A DNA stretch of 64,000 nt, taken from Taenia hydatigena (Eukaryota > Platyhelminthes > Cestoda > Cyclophyllidea > Taeniidae). The translations under genes and the position numbers were made by a program. The DNA lies in assembly GCA_036345935.2 (NCBI GenBank), contig JADWOT020000001.1, positions 17,972,828 to 18,036,827 on the forward strand, read 5' to 3'. The notes beneath the pieces are model-generated. The model ran no database searches. It saw only the letters and a list, made by a program, of their open reading frames with translations, and was not told the origin of the DNA. Each line of letters begins with the position of its first letter. The stretch's first letter is position 1. Positions 1-11,900 of this stretch are shown in pieces.

Positions 1-960
1 GTTAGTTGCAAGCATAATGATTTAAATGGTGATGGGGGGATGGAAGTACAAGAATAATATTAATGTAAGAGAAAGCGTGAGGAGAGAGAAAGAGAGCTTG
101 GCTATGCGTGCAAATGAAGTGATTTCTTTTACTGTTGGAAAAGTGTGCATGGAAGTAGAGACTAAAAAGTGGTGAAATATGTCTGCGATGAGTGCAGAAA
201 TGGAAGAATGAGAGAATAAACCATGGCAGAAAAAGAAGTGATCAAAGTAATGCTTGCCAGTTAAAAGAAGCTTCCTGGGAAAGAAGAAGGGAAGAGAAGA
301 AAGAAATATGGGAAAAACAAAGGAAGATCTTACGAATAATGGAGGAAGAAGGGAGGTGAGGGAGGGCGCCTACTAGCAGTGGTTGTGGTGGGGATGGATA
401 AAAGAAGGTGCATTGGATGAAGAAGAGAAGAGATGGATGCGAAAAGATCAAAAGGAAGAATAAGCGAATAATTGAAGGCATGTTGAAGGGATGAAGTTGG
501 CGAGAAGCGCTTTGGGTTGCAATGTAGGCAGAGTGGAGATAAAAGGGCCAATGTATGTATTCCAAATGTTCAGCTACTTGCCTGCCTTGGAGCTGAGGAG
601 TGTAGTGGACATGCTATAAGTGCCATACCTCTAGAGTAGCCTGTTGCAAAAATGATGAATGGATCCGATTCGATTTCTGAGCCCATTTGGCTTGTCTGAC
701 TAGGCATCACTATATTACCTTTGATAAATTGTTAAGCATCGCTTATCAACTGTTGCATCATCTTGATTTTCTAAGTAAAATAAATGGAATTAAATTTCGT
801 AGCGTCGTCTATCCTGCCGAAAGAAATTTCGGTTCACGTAGCTGCAAGAATCGCGGGATTTGCTCATTTAACCACTGGTGGTTGAAGGTATTTAGAACCT
901 GGAATTTATCGTGATTCGATCGCATTTCCGCTACCTTAAAGTGATCTTTTTAGACAAAAT
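1..960. other. No gene recognised; purine-rich start
   Basis: The first 560 bases are strongly purine-rich on the + strand (GA-rich). This opens long pyrimidine-rich frames on the minus strand at 242-565 and 330-551. Their translations are runs of Ser, Phe, Leu and Pro without any domain, so I treat them as composition artefacts. From 560 to 960 I see no coding signal and no convincing match to another part of the window. Confidence 0.5.
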
Positions 961-1004
961 GAATGCAAGTAGGAGGTGACGTGCGACGTCATTTGCGACG
1001 TAGC

Positions 1005-3575
1005 GGTTGTTCATCAGCAGAAGAAGGCAGAATCTCAGCAGTTCCGCTTATGCTAGTCAAAGCAAAAAGTTGTGAAATTTCTCGCTACTCTCTCTACCTT
1101 TATCCACCTCATTTAACATCTCTTTGCTACAGAATCACAAAAAGGTAGTTTTGGAAGAAATATTCACGGTGTTTGCGTAAGGAAATGCAGTTCAATGACG
1201 TGACACTCGAATCTACCGCATTCATTGCCAGCACTGCCATAAGTTCCACGAATATTAAAGATTATTGGAAGAAGGCGCACTTTTCGATTTCAATGGTCTC
1301 TCCAATGCACGCCTGGCAGAGTTCATTGAAGTGCGCTAATCTCATTCGCTGCTACACTGGTTCCTGACAAAAGCGTTTTTTGCGAAAATTTGTGTAGTTG
1401 ATTTAAGAACCAATTCATCCTTACTCCAAATGGCAATTGAGGATGTTGCAAATATCTTCCACATGACGTAGGATGGATGCTTCACAAGTTGCCTTCAGGC
1501 GTCTGGAGCATAGAGCTGTGGGACACACAAGGGAGCATCACGCATCTGCTTGCCATATGGGCAAAAGACAGCGCAGGTGGAACGGTGAACCTTCAAGGTC
1601 AACTTGAAGATTTTCTTGACTGCCAGTATTGTTAAGAACACCAACGCTTACTACCAAAAATGACTGTGCAAAAATAGTAAAGCGTAGAGTGTTAATCCCA
1701 CAGCGTTTGCACGGTTTTTACACTTTTTAACACACGGGTATTAGTTAGGAGTTCAGGTGCTATTGACACGTCAGAGATTGGGACTGCCTCTTGGCCGTGT
1801 TCCACGACCACGTTTCGTGTGGTTAAGGCCATTTTAGGTGCCTCAATGATGCCACTACGCGACCTCGCCTCTCATTTGTGTGCAATCAAAACTATTGCCT
1901 AGAATAAGATGCAAGTTAAAAGAAGATGTAGTGCTAAAGGAAAAAGCAGTGACGTTGGAGGCAGTAGTGGATGTTGAGGTCTGGGTGGGGTCCACAGTAC
2001 CAACCAAAGATTAATAGGTGTACCTTTGTTGGTGTAGTGTAAAATGAAGCCTCGCAGATGGCATTTGCAGGTGCATGAACAACTGCAACAGGCAATTCAA
2101 AGTAAGGTGTGGATAGATTAAATGAAGGGAGAGAATCTGAAATGAGAAGAAGCAGGAATTACAGGAAGGTAAGAGAATTTAATTTCAATGCAAAGTGGTT
2201 GGAGTTGTAGGCATGCACACATGCTAGGATGGATGAATGCGTGTGAAGGTGAATGAAGGGATGAATGAAGCTGTAAATACATAGAATGGGGATTGCGGGG
2301 AGCCAAACTAATAGGCATCTGCGCATAACTATCGCAATCGTCGATTCTCCGATTGGTTGTAACCACTCAACTCTCAAATTTCTTAACCAACTGCGCATTC
2401 TATTGCCTCCCTCGCCTTGCATGCTTTCCAGCTACTCCCCAAAAATTACTCAAGTTTCAGCTTTTTACACTAGTCTGGTGTTTCACTAAGACTTTTTTCG
2501 ACTATATAATTTGTTTTCTGTTCATTCTGCCAAATTTACTAGTTTTTCTCATTGTGTCCAAAACATTTTAAAAATTTCGTGCCAGAAATATTTTAAGACT
2601 TTTAGCAATATATGCAACATGTAGTTCCGAATCAGGTATCATTTGATCATGAGCAATGCGGCCTCAGTCTTAAAGTGGCAGAGCTGTACCAATACCGCTC
2701 AGTTAGCCTGTCCAGTCCCACACACTTTTCTCGCCAATGATATTCAATACATTATTGCACCTTGTCAGAAAATGCGCCAAACATGCACTGTTTAAGCAGT
2801 TTCTGGTCTCATTTGGTGCTACAGTGCCTAAAATACTAATTCGTTATCACCCATTCTTGCGTTCTTCTACTTCTCTGTCCGCTGCCTCCACGCCTTACTG
2901 AGTCGTTTAATAACCTGCTTATACTGCACTTTGTTGGGGAATTTGTCAAACGTGTATCGTCCGAATTACCTTTGATGGCGCCATGAACACTTTCCTTATT
3001 TCTAAATGTGTCACAAATGACGCAAGTGGTTCCCCAATAAGTCTCGTATCACATGAGCAGTTTCTGGTCTCATTTGGTGCTACAGTGTCAAAAAATGTCA
3101 ATTTGGTTTAGGCCGTTTGAACGCTCTCTCACTTCACCGTCCGCTGCCTCTATGCCCCACTGGGCTGCATAATAACCTGCCTGGGGGAGAATGGTTTAGG
3201 ACTTTTACTATTATACATACGCTAAAGTGGACACACCATCTGTGGAAAAATTCACGGATCTACTAGGAGATCTACATGGTCTAGGAGGAGGGAGGTAATG
3301 CGTCATTGCCGCATTCAGGATAATTTTCAGGAAGCAAAAATGAAACTTAACTTCACTTACCAAATATTAGGGCTACTGGGTTAGAAGAGAAATCGGGTGT
3401 GAGAGAGATAACTAGCAGTTCTGTCATATAATTCTGTAAAGTTTTGTTCCATCATTGGCAATATTGCGGCAAGGTGAGTTCAACCCACCTACTAGCTGTG
3501 GTCTTTTGTTGTCGATTGTTCGTCCCGATAAATTTGCAGCGCTTGAAACGGAAACAAAATGTTGGCACTATTTTT
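1005..3575 (+). repeat. Dispersed repeat family A, copy A1
   Basis: This stretch is collinear with 25690-28915 (copy A2, same strand) over most of its length. Shared anchors include a block containing gccgtgttccacgac (near 1795 and 26420), the block atgcaacat/tttgatca near 2615-2650 and 28110-28145, and the end block around 3400-3570. Parts of it also match, inverted, 5755-6500 and 44885-45985. Compared with A2 it lacks about 0.8 kb of middle sequence and carries an extra internal duplication (near 2798 and 3058). No terminal repeat, target-site duplication or protein domain was seen, so the element class is unknown. Edges are approximate. Confidence 0.75.
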
Positions 3576-3654
3576 GGATTGGATCCACGCCTACAAGAAA
3601 ATAGCTAACTGCTAAGAATACCATCCTTGGAGAAATGGAGGCACGGTTCGGAGC

Positions 3655-3960
3655 TGCAGCCCCATCGATTATGCGAAGAAGTCGAAGTGGATTTGGAGTG
3701 ACTTTCGATTTTGGCGACCTTTGTCAGTGCGCAGTGCTAGTAACTAATGCACCAACATCACGGTGAGCGTCTTTATTTTCGTCGTTGTCCCCTTTGCCAA
3801 GTTTATCTCTTACACTCACTACCAATTAAAATGTGACTTTTGTGTCTTCTTCCATGCCAGCAACTTTGCAGATCGTACGATAGGGATAGTGCAAGGAGGC
3901 GCGTCGGTGAAGCCTAAAATTATTTTGTTTTATCTCTCCATCATCTTGGGTTGAGAACAT
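3655..3960 (+). repeat. Repeat module E, copy E1
   Basis: This segment matches 54780-55130 on the same strand. Both contain the phrase gcagtgctagtaactaa followed by gcaccaaca, then a T/C-rich stretch, then cttccatgccagca, and both end in a block around ctccatcatctt. Divergence is considerable and indels are present. E1 directly follows the end of family A copy A1. Its counterpart E2 lies near the centre of the large palindrome. No coding function is apparent. Confidence 0.6.
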
Positions 3961-5755
3961 CCTTGGAGCGGGTGCAATAACAAACCCTTGGAATGGTAAT
4001 ACAGACTGTCACTACGCCAGTTGACTTGCCTGCAATCTGAAGCAAGTTTAGCTATTTAAAGGATTCGATAACCATCGCTCTACGGCAAATGAGACGAAAT
4101 ATTGCCGCTTAAGCATGCATAAGACCGAATGCATTTCTAAATTATAGTGAAAACAAAAAGGGAACTTCGCAATGACCTGTCTCCAGGGGAGATGTCAACT
4201 CCAATGATGGCCACTAAAGTGGTTGTTCCCAAACTACTAACCAGGACTAGCAATCCTGTATTTGTGTTAGCCTTCGTGTTTATGCTTCTTTCGAGTGCAT
4301 TCATTGTTTGGTTTGGATTGATCTGCATCTCCTGACTTTCTTACAACTTCATTAGTTAATTTTCTGTAGGTAGTAGATGGCGGCTTTAGGAAACTTCGTG
4401 GGCAGCACTCTTAGCATCCCGTTGCTTAATCAACTCACCTCCGAGTGTGCAGCTATTAGGCCTTACGTCAAGACCATCTATTGTCGATGTTGCTACAAAG
4501 CCTAAGTGAAGATGGTCGAGTTATGGCAGAAAGGAGAGACGAAGGTAATCTACTTCTGGGCAGATGTCCGTGAAGAATTAAATGGGAGAGAAGTACATTT
4601 TGGTCATTTCTGGTAGATATTTTACTCAAAAGACCTTTTTGCCAAGAAGTACCAAGATCACGCTTGCAGAAGGCGCAGAAATTCCTCATCAGTCTTCATG
4701 GCATCAAATAGAGCAACAACGTGTTGAGTTGCTGAGAGGATGTTGTCAAAGATTACGCATAATAAGCAATGCAAAGGTGTTTGTCTCTTAAACAGTTCTA
4801 TGCGGTGGCGTGGAAACAAGACATGAGCATTTATGCGTAGTGTGATTTCGTCAGATGGAGTAGAGCATAGAGTCCTCTCCCCAGTGAAGTATTGATGCAT
4901 CTAACTCCTCAAAGTGAGTAATAGATACTTTTCCTCCATAATTTGAAGGCAATTGGGGTTCGTGGAACCAATTGGATCCGTGAAAACCAGGAAACTCAAG
5001 GAAAAGTTGATGCTTTACCTGTCACTTATTCAGCGTTATGAGGCGGTCTCGTTTTATGTGCAAATAAACACACATGAGCTTTTGGTGGGTTACATAAGAA
5101 TTTAGAATGGACTTGATTTTGACAGAGAACTTGCTACTTTTTGCGACCCACTATTCAAATAACACAAGAAAGTGGAAATTGCTTAATTAGAATGTAGCAT
5201 TTCCTCTTAAAAAAGCTATGGCAGTGTGTAAGGAACGCTGGAAAGGCCTGCAGGTGTGCACCAGAGAATAGGCTTTAGGCCTACGGCCAAAGGCAATCAA
5301 AGAGAAGAACAGCAAGGCAACATTTTTGGTCACCCGAAAGCAAAACGCCTGAATTTTGCAGCTCTCTAAAAGTAGGTAGCGCTTGGCTTTCGTTTCTACT
5401 CCGGCAAAGAAAACTATTCAAAAATTATGGCTTTTAGCTGGCTTCCTATCCGCATTCTCGATCTTGGCATAACCAAAAAACCAGAGCAACATTTCGTTAA
5501 AAGATCCTAAGTTTGTTAAATATGGTCAGATTATACGCTGAGACCACTAAATGAGTGGATTGATGGTCCAAATGGTGTGCTGATGTTTGTCAACGCACTA
5601 GACTTCTAGAATGGAAGCCAGTCGAGGCATTCCTAAGGTCAGAGGCGCAACTCATTAGTGCAGTGGAAGTCGAGGACTGCAGTCAATGAGACTACTAGCC
5701 TATGACCACCGCGTTGCGCCAGAGTGCAGTAGCAGGTAAGTTGGGACGGTATGTT
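3960..5755. other. No gene recognised
   Basis: There are only short open frames here, such as a 69-codon frame at 4582-4791 and opposing frames at 4137-4335, with no recognisable domain and no good splice context. I found no convincing match to the repeats elsewhere in the window. Confidence 0.4.
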
Positions 5756-6500
5756 TTAGCTTACCAAGCACATAAGGCAAAGTTGTGGAACACGTCCATC
5801 AGGTAGTCATAATCTTCATCCCATCAATAGCACTCGAACTCCCCAAAAATTTTTGCCTCAAAGTATGCAAAACCGGGTAAAGGTCAAGCGAATACCCGGA
5901 TTTGCACTTGATATTTGGTTAGCTCCCTGATCTGACGAATGGTCCTATTAAGTATTTAGTTCCGATTTCAGGGGCTTTATTCGTGGTTACAAATATTAAG
6001 GGTCTTTTTGATGCTGGAGGTTAAGGAAGTGTTCAAGTTCACTTCAAATGGTTCACTGCACCGCACATGCTTGATTTTTACTCGCATAACTAGCAATTAT
6101 ACGAAGCCTCACTATACGGCACACAGTCCTGTGATTCAGATGCGTATGGGCAAATTGTGGAGCATCTGACCCACGTCATGTAGAAGGCATTAATAACATC
6201 CTCATTAGCCAAGTTGAAGTAAAGAGGATTGAGTTCTTAGGCCAAATGGACAAATCTTCATGGTAAGCATTCTGTCTGGAACCAGGATATTAGCGAGTGT
6301 GGTTAGCGCGCTCCAGTGAGCTCTGCTAGGCATACTTTAGAGTAACTACTGAAATCTCAACGTAAACCCTTCTCCGGTTGGTGAGTAAAGACATAAGATT
6401 CTGCCATATGGAATTCAAGGCAGTGCTGACAGTGAATGCGGCGATATCGAGGTTGACGTCAATAAACTGCACACACCTATGCAAGCATCTTCAAAGTGTT
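5755..6500 (-). repeat. Dispersed repeat family A, copy A4 (inverted)
   Basis: The reverse complement of this segment matches the 5' half of copy A1 and copy A2. It matches copy A3 (45180-45985) in the same orientation. Shared anchors are the block with gtggaacacg near 5790 and 45275, ctttttgatgctg near 6004 and 45473, and gtcaataaactgca near 6458 and 45928. The match stops abruptly near 5755, so this copy is truncated. A long open frame begins inside its other end at 6378. Confidence 0.7.
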
Positions 6501-7019
6501 GTATGTCTGTGGTTCCAACGAAAATACCAATCTACCAACACACGAGTAGTTCTACTGGCAACATTCATAATGTTTGTAAGCAATGTAACGTTCAGGGCAC
6601 CAAGACCGAGTTCAACACTTCTTTTCGGTCGGTCTCTTCCAGAACTTAAACGTCCAATTTTTCCATTGAATAGTGCAGAAATTTTTACACAGCCACAACC
6701 GTTAACTCCTGTTTTTTTGCTGTTACCGTATGTAACGATCGCAGCTATTGACATAATTGAAGCAGCCAAAATTGGTGCAATATGTTGCGCGGCAGTTGGC
6801 AGAAAGTGTTGCTTTTTAAAAAGGAGCGAAATCGAAAGGCTAAATATCCGAATTTACGCTTCTAATTTGCATAGCTTTCAAAGGGAAGAACGATGCGTTT
6901 ATTTTGTGTTTGGCTTTGAATGGCTTTCGAAGAGGTGGAGAAGTCTTGCAACAATTCTTTTCAAGTTCTCGAGTTCAGTGGTCCCTGTTAAAGAACCGAT
7001 GCTTTTCCTCATTATTTAA
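6378..7019 (+). CDS. Long open reading frame of unknown function
   Basis: This frame is open for 213 codons. The first ATG is at 6408, giving 203 residues. With an AT-rich base composition I estimate roughly a 6% stop rate per codon, so a run this long should appear by chance far less than once in 64 kb, which is why it is listed. The translation has two hydrophobic stretches, at about residues 57-70 and 111-140 counting from 6378, and several Cys pairs near 136-145. I recognise no domain. The first 120 bases overlap the end of repeat copy A4 and the rest appears unique. No promoter or splice context stands out. It could be a real lineage-specific gene, a remnant of a mobile element, or chance. 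Confidence 0.25.
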   Translation: MVSKDIRFCHMEFKAVLTVNAAISRLTSINCTHLCKHLQSVVCLWFQRKYQSTNTRVVLLATFIMFVSNVTFRAPRPSSTLLFGRSLPELKRPIFPLNSAEIFTQPQPLTPVFLLLPYVTIAAIDIIEAAKIGAICCAAVGRKCCFLKRSEIERLNIRIYASNLHSFQREERCVYFVFGFEWLSKRWRSLATILFKFSSSVVPVKEPMLFLII

Positions 7020-8460
7020 AGGAAAATAGATGGGTTTGTGACGCAAGAGAGTAAAACGAGCAAACTGGCAGGTCAGCTAGCTATGATTTGTCATGCTGAA
7101 TACATTGAAACTCGGTAATATTTTCTGCTTCTTATGTTCTGTAATTGCAAAATTTTGTAATTGTTTGCGTGCAATTCAGCATTTTAATGCGAAAATATGG
7201 ATTAACAGGTATTGCTGCAAAGAGTCTTGGTACTGCGTCTCTTATCACGGTATATGATACACCAACTTGCCTTCACCTTTGCGATTATACATTAGAAATG
7301 CAAATGGAATCCTATTATAGCAAATCTAAGAGTGCAAGTATCTTTGACCGGCAGCATTTAAATCGCAGGTTTTGCCATCCTCGCAAATAAATAAACCAGA
7401 ACTCTATCCAGCGACGTCCTCCACACATACTGTGAATCACTTTTGCATAAGCTGGTTTCCATTCCCACAGTCTATCTTGAGTTATTTTACTTGAAATATT
7501 AAGAGTAATCCAGCCTCTTGCTAATCCATTAGCAGTCTGCGACAATAAGGCACTCAGGGATTCGACCATAGCCCTTTTCCATCATTTGATTGAGAGCTCA
7601 TCCTTTTGCCTAAAACCATTGCGTGGTGCAGAGTCAATGGTTGCTCATGCCTACAAGGGAAGTAGTCATTACTCCGATGCTGATTCGACGGCCTCAAGTG
7701 TTCTCATCAGGTGTCAGTGACAGCTAGCGAGACATGGTAGCTCAAGCTGTCCTTGAGATGATTAGCATTATAGTTGACAACTCATCATTGCAAATCGTTC
7801 GCATAACTTTTCGTTCTTTCTCACAATTCGTCCATATTAGAAATTTGAACCGCATCTTTTAATTTGGCTAACCTACATAGATGCTGCGTCAAAAGTTGAT
7901 TAAACAGTTGTTACAATTGCTGCGTTTATTAGGACAAATTGCTGTCAACACAACGCTGATTGTTGCATGATTTGGAGGCAAGCGAAGAGGAGGAGGTGGG
8001 CTCCAAGGCAGAAACTGAGACATTCGAAAACTAATTAAACATCATCTTGTACTTCCTTTTCATAATTATATTAACCGAAGGTCAGAAGCTTAAATGCCGC
8101 ATACAATAAATGGATTTCTACCAATCTGACTACTAACACTAAAATGAAGCTGTGGCGATAATGTCATTGAACTGTTAACAAACGCTCTTGGAATGAAGCT
8201 TATTAAACGACCAATAGTTGCGTCTTTAAATCAAATTGCTTTCTTTTAGTAGCTATTTGTCCAAATAATTGCTGCAATCTTCTTCTAATTGTCCTTTATC
8301 GCATGAACGTCTAGTCAATGCAGCTGGTATTTTTCTCAGCGGATAAGTGTTGCGCGTGTACTCGCCGGCAGCATCATGCTGATCGTTCTGGTGTGCATTT
8401 GTATCGCGTTCAACAGGGAATTCATGATAGCTACTTATGTTAGTAGTGCATTAAACTCCA
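7020..8460. other. No gene recognised
   Basis: Short frames at 7145-7390 (+) and 7315-7569 (-) carry no domain signature. I see no repeat copy and no RNA gene. The region leads into the candidate two-exon frame that starts near 8462. Confidence 0.4.
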
Positions 8461-8467
8461 GGCAGAT

Positions 8468-8958
8468 ATGGCTGTGTCATCCTCCGTCAAAGGCGCTCAG
8501 CTTGCGTCAAGCAACGAGGCACTTGGGTTTGGCCTTATTGATGGAACGGGTAAAATTCCTTTCAGTGATGCTGACTGCAGAAATATAACGATTCTTACGG
8601 AAGGTAAGAAATGTTGACTTGTCACTTTCGTACAAAAAGCATATCTGGTGAATGTGCAATGTTAGTCGACCGTTTGAGTGGCACTGGCACTTTGATGGAA
8701 GGCGCCGATCTCAGTCCATGTAAGACACAAGTTTACAGCAGAATTGGGAATTGGAAACTGACACCTCACTTTCTACACTGTGCAGCAGGTGCATTGGAAG
8801 TAGTGGTCCCGGTGTTCGTGTTAGAGCACAAATATGAAGCCATTGTGATAAACAGATGTAATGCTGGTGTTGGTGGTGGTGGTGGCGATGGCGGAGGTCT
8901 AGTTACTTCCAATGGCCTTGCCAACTGTGTGGATGTCTACAGATTTTCTTCTACTTAA
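8468..8958 (+). CDS. Candidate two-exon small protein, function unknown
   Basis: Exon 1 runs from an ATG at 8468 (or from an acceptor-like ctccag ending at 8461 if there is an upstream exon) to 8603, where GAAG is followed by gtaag, a strong donor. A 185-base intron would end at cag, 8786-8788. Exon 2 would be 8789-8958 with a TAA stop. The donor leaves phase 1 and the acceptor restores a Gly codon in the same frame, giving 101 residues. Exon 1 reads naturally as protein (for example ALGFGLIDGTGKIPFSDADC). Exon 2 contains a Gly-rich run from GGT repeats (residues about 71-80) near its end. I do not recognise the family. The evidence is splice-phase consistency plus protein-like composition only. 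A competing ATG frame at 8376-8588 overlaps exon 1 in another frame. Confidence 0.3.
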
Positions 8959-8959
8959 A

Positions 8960-11900
8960 TTTATTTGCAATGCAGAAGTGATCAAACGTTGCCTCGTGGT
9001 TAGCGATGTAGCTATTATTGCCATCATCGCTCTTTAATTCTGCGTCGTCTCTCTACCCTTCACACAATTATCATCCAAATATTCTTGCTTTACCTCATAC
9101 AACTTGCCAGATTTTATTTGCGCCTTCTTTAACATTGTTAAATATTCTTTCTTTCCATCCTTTCTTCCATTTTTGATTTTCCTATTCTTTGAAGCGATAT
9201 TTTTGCCACGCGATCACATAGATATCTTCCACAACATCTTCTTATTTGACTTACCTGTGATGACTTTGATGACACCTTCTTCCCCATCAGTGAAATGCGT
9301 CCATCGGATGTAGATGCCTATGGTGCTTTGCACATTTCTGTCCCTATTCAATCGTGGCAATCAGCGTGTCTCGGGGGACTCGCATGCTACCTCGCCTTCA
9401 CGAGATTGAGGATTGATGAACTGTTTTGGTGCATAGATACGAATGAAACATTTCATAAATGGGGGTACGTGATGATGGAATGCTGAAGCCTAAGAACTGA
9501 TCGGACTGGTTGAATGATACACCACACGTGACGATCCGCAGCCACTGTCAAGTAGCAATCGGAATTTATGTAGCATTGTGAGTCGTGGGTGTCAGGCTTC
9601 TGAGACTTAGGACAGTTTAAGTAGAGGAGGATAAAATAGAATGGAATGAGTAGAGATGAACAAAGAGTGAGAGGGGATTATGCAGTATATCCTAGGTGAC
9701 TCTGCGCTTAGGCCACGATGCCCTTTTTGCATTTCCTCACCTCTTCATTTTAGTCAGGAAACCGGCAGTTCGTTTTGCTTGACTAATGCAACTTTGCTTT
9801 GCCTACAAATGGACGACTCTTGCATTCCTGTTTTATGAATGGATTGCCAGAAAGAACTGCATATTCGCTGCTGCACGCGATTTGAAACAGCAGCGCCTTT
9901 TTCGATAAAACTGGATACGCAAGTGCGTGGTGCCTGAAAGTCAACATGCAAAATGTTGACATTGTACCAACGAATTCGATACGTTCCCTTTTACAGAAAA
10001 GAAAGCATCTGCTTGAACGAACAGAAATATGAGCCAGCGAATTGTTCGCTATGCCCGACTTTCTCTGGTACTGCCTTTCAATAAATAATATTGGCGTGAT
10101 ATTATGAGGCAATACAGTTTGGTGCTTCACAGCATTCGCTGGAGGTAGGAGCTCACGATGTACCCAGATTTGGACTGCTTCTTTCACCGTTGCATGACTA
10201 TTTAACTTGTCTCTGCCTCAAATGGTGCCGTCGGAATCGTACTCAACTACTTTCACTAGAGAACAGATGTTAATTATCGTATGCACTTTTTCTGTCACTT
10301 CATTTTTGTTTTTGTGAAAATTTACCAAGTTGATGCAGCTCATCATGAGCAAACTAACGCAGAACCCAGGGATACACAAGGCTCTAAAGCGGTTGATCAA
10401 AGTTTCGTCAATCAGTTAGAATGTTGATATGTGGTACACGAGTCCGTCCATAGCGATTAAGGCCCTAATTTTAAAGCCTTCATGCTACTGAGCTATGCAG
10501 GACCAACTGCATTCCAGAGACACGCACAGCATCTGGTCATTTACGAGATACCCGACTGCTGAAAATGACGAATTGCATTCTGGTCGGACTACTGACTCTT
10601 CACTAAGTAGGCGCAATCAGAAGACTGGAATGTAAGCCTAGGAAGTCCTCAACTTGCCAAAAGGGCTTCTATCCATATATCAGCTGATGTTTTGCTTTCG
10701 AGATAATCACAAGTCGTGGAATGAGAATTGCTTCTAATGCTTCCCCACCAAACAAGGAACTGGCATCCTAAAAAGCACTGGAGCAAGTAACAATAATCAT
10801 CCCACCTACAAACCACCTTGCCTGCAACGCATAACTTCATGCTTAGCCAAATACCAATCGCATAACAGTATGAGTGCCTACAAAGGTGGACCACTGATAT
10901 GTGAAGATGACGCAGCTTGCCAACGGGAGACGGAGAACTGGTAAATGGCATATTGTTGACTACCTATAAGGATAGTACCGGGGATGCTGCTCGAAGAGAC
11001 ACGGGTTTACGCTATACGAATGATGCTTTAAGTGTGCCTTTGAGTCGACAAATAGTAGGAAGGTGTGAAGATTATGATATGGCTTTTAAGATCAGTTATA
11101 CATTGGATTACACCTAAAAACTTGTAGCACAATGCTTGAATTAATGTGACAGCTTACTATATGCAACACGAATTAATACCTATTTGTTTCCAATAAGTTC
11201 GTTAAAAAGCTGATTAGTTTTGCATCATCGTATTACCTTTGCAGAATGACTTTTCTGGAAATCATTCAGTTAACGACCAATACTAGCGGTTTCCTCAGCA
11301 AATCTCAACGGTATCCGGCATAGGCAGAATGTGTTAGAGTATCTGAATGCACTCCGTATGCGATATGCGGCTTTGTGTAAATCATTTTGCCTTCTTTTGT
11401 GGTTAAGCTGCTGCGAGAAGCCTTAGAGCTGACCACTAAAATGCCTTCTACATATTTCTTCCACTTCTTTTCCTTGGGCTCCTTCCACATTTACTCGCAC
11501 TTCCAAAACATTTCGATTAGATTGTCATTGATAGGGCTAATGCATTTAATGCCATGTTGTGTGGGTGATAGTGTTTCTCGACACGTGAAGCCTTCTGCGA
11601 TCAACCCTAATATGGCGCAACCGTCAAGAAATTTGCCAAATCAATCTCACAGTCGCAATGCTGACTACACCATCCTCTGGAATCTTTATGGTAAGGCACA
11701 GGCAACCATCTATTGCCTCTCAAGTTGCATCTACGCCTTCAGCCAAGTAAAGCCTAGGCAAAGCGTCTTCACTCTTATCCCACGACGGGCTGTGCTACAT
11801 CATTTCTCACGTTGGGTATGCGATAGTAATGTCACCACAGTTAGAAGGATGCAAATTCATTACCCTGCTTTTGAGCAAAATGTACGAAAATAAGCATTGA

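Noticed and set aside
8376..8588. 70-codon frame starting with a hydrophobic, signal-peptide-like stretch
   Set aside because: It overlaps the better supported candidate exon (8468-8603) in another frame and has no continuation through the donor site.
11387..11893. 168-codon plus-strand frame
   Set aside because: About the length that chance can give in 64 kb of this composition. No domain, no splice context and no partner copy were seen.
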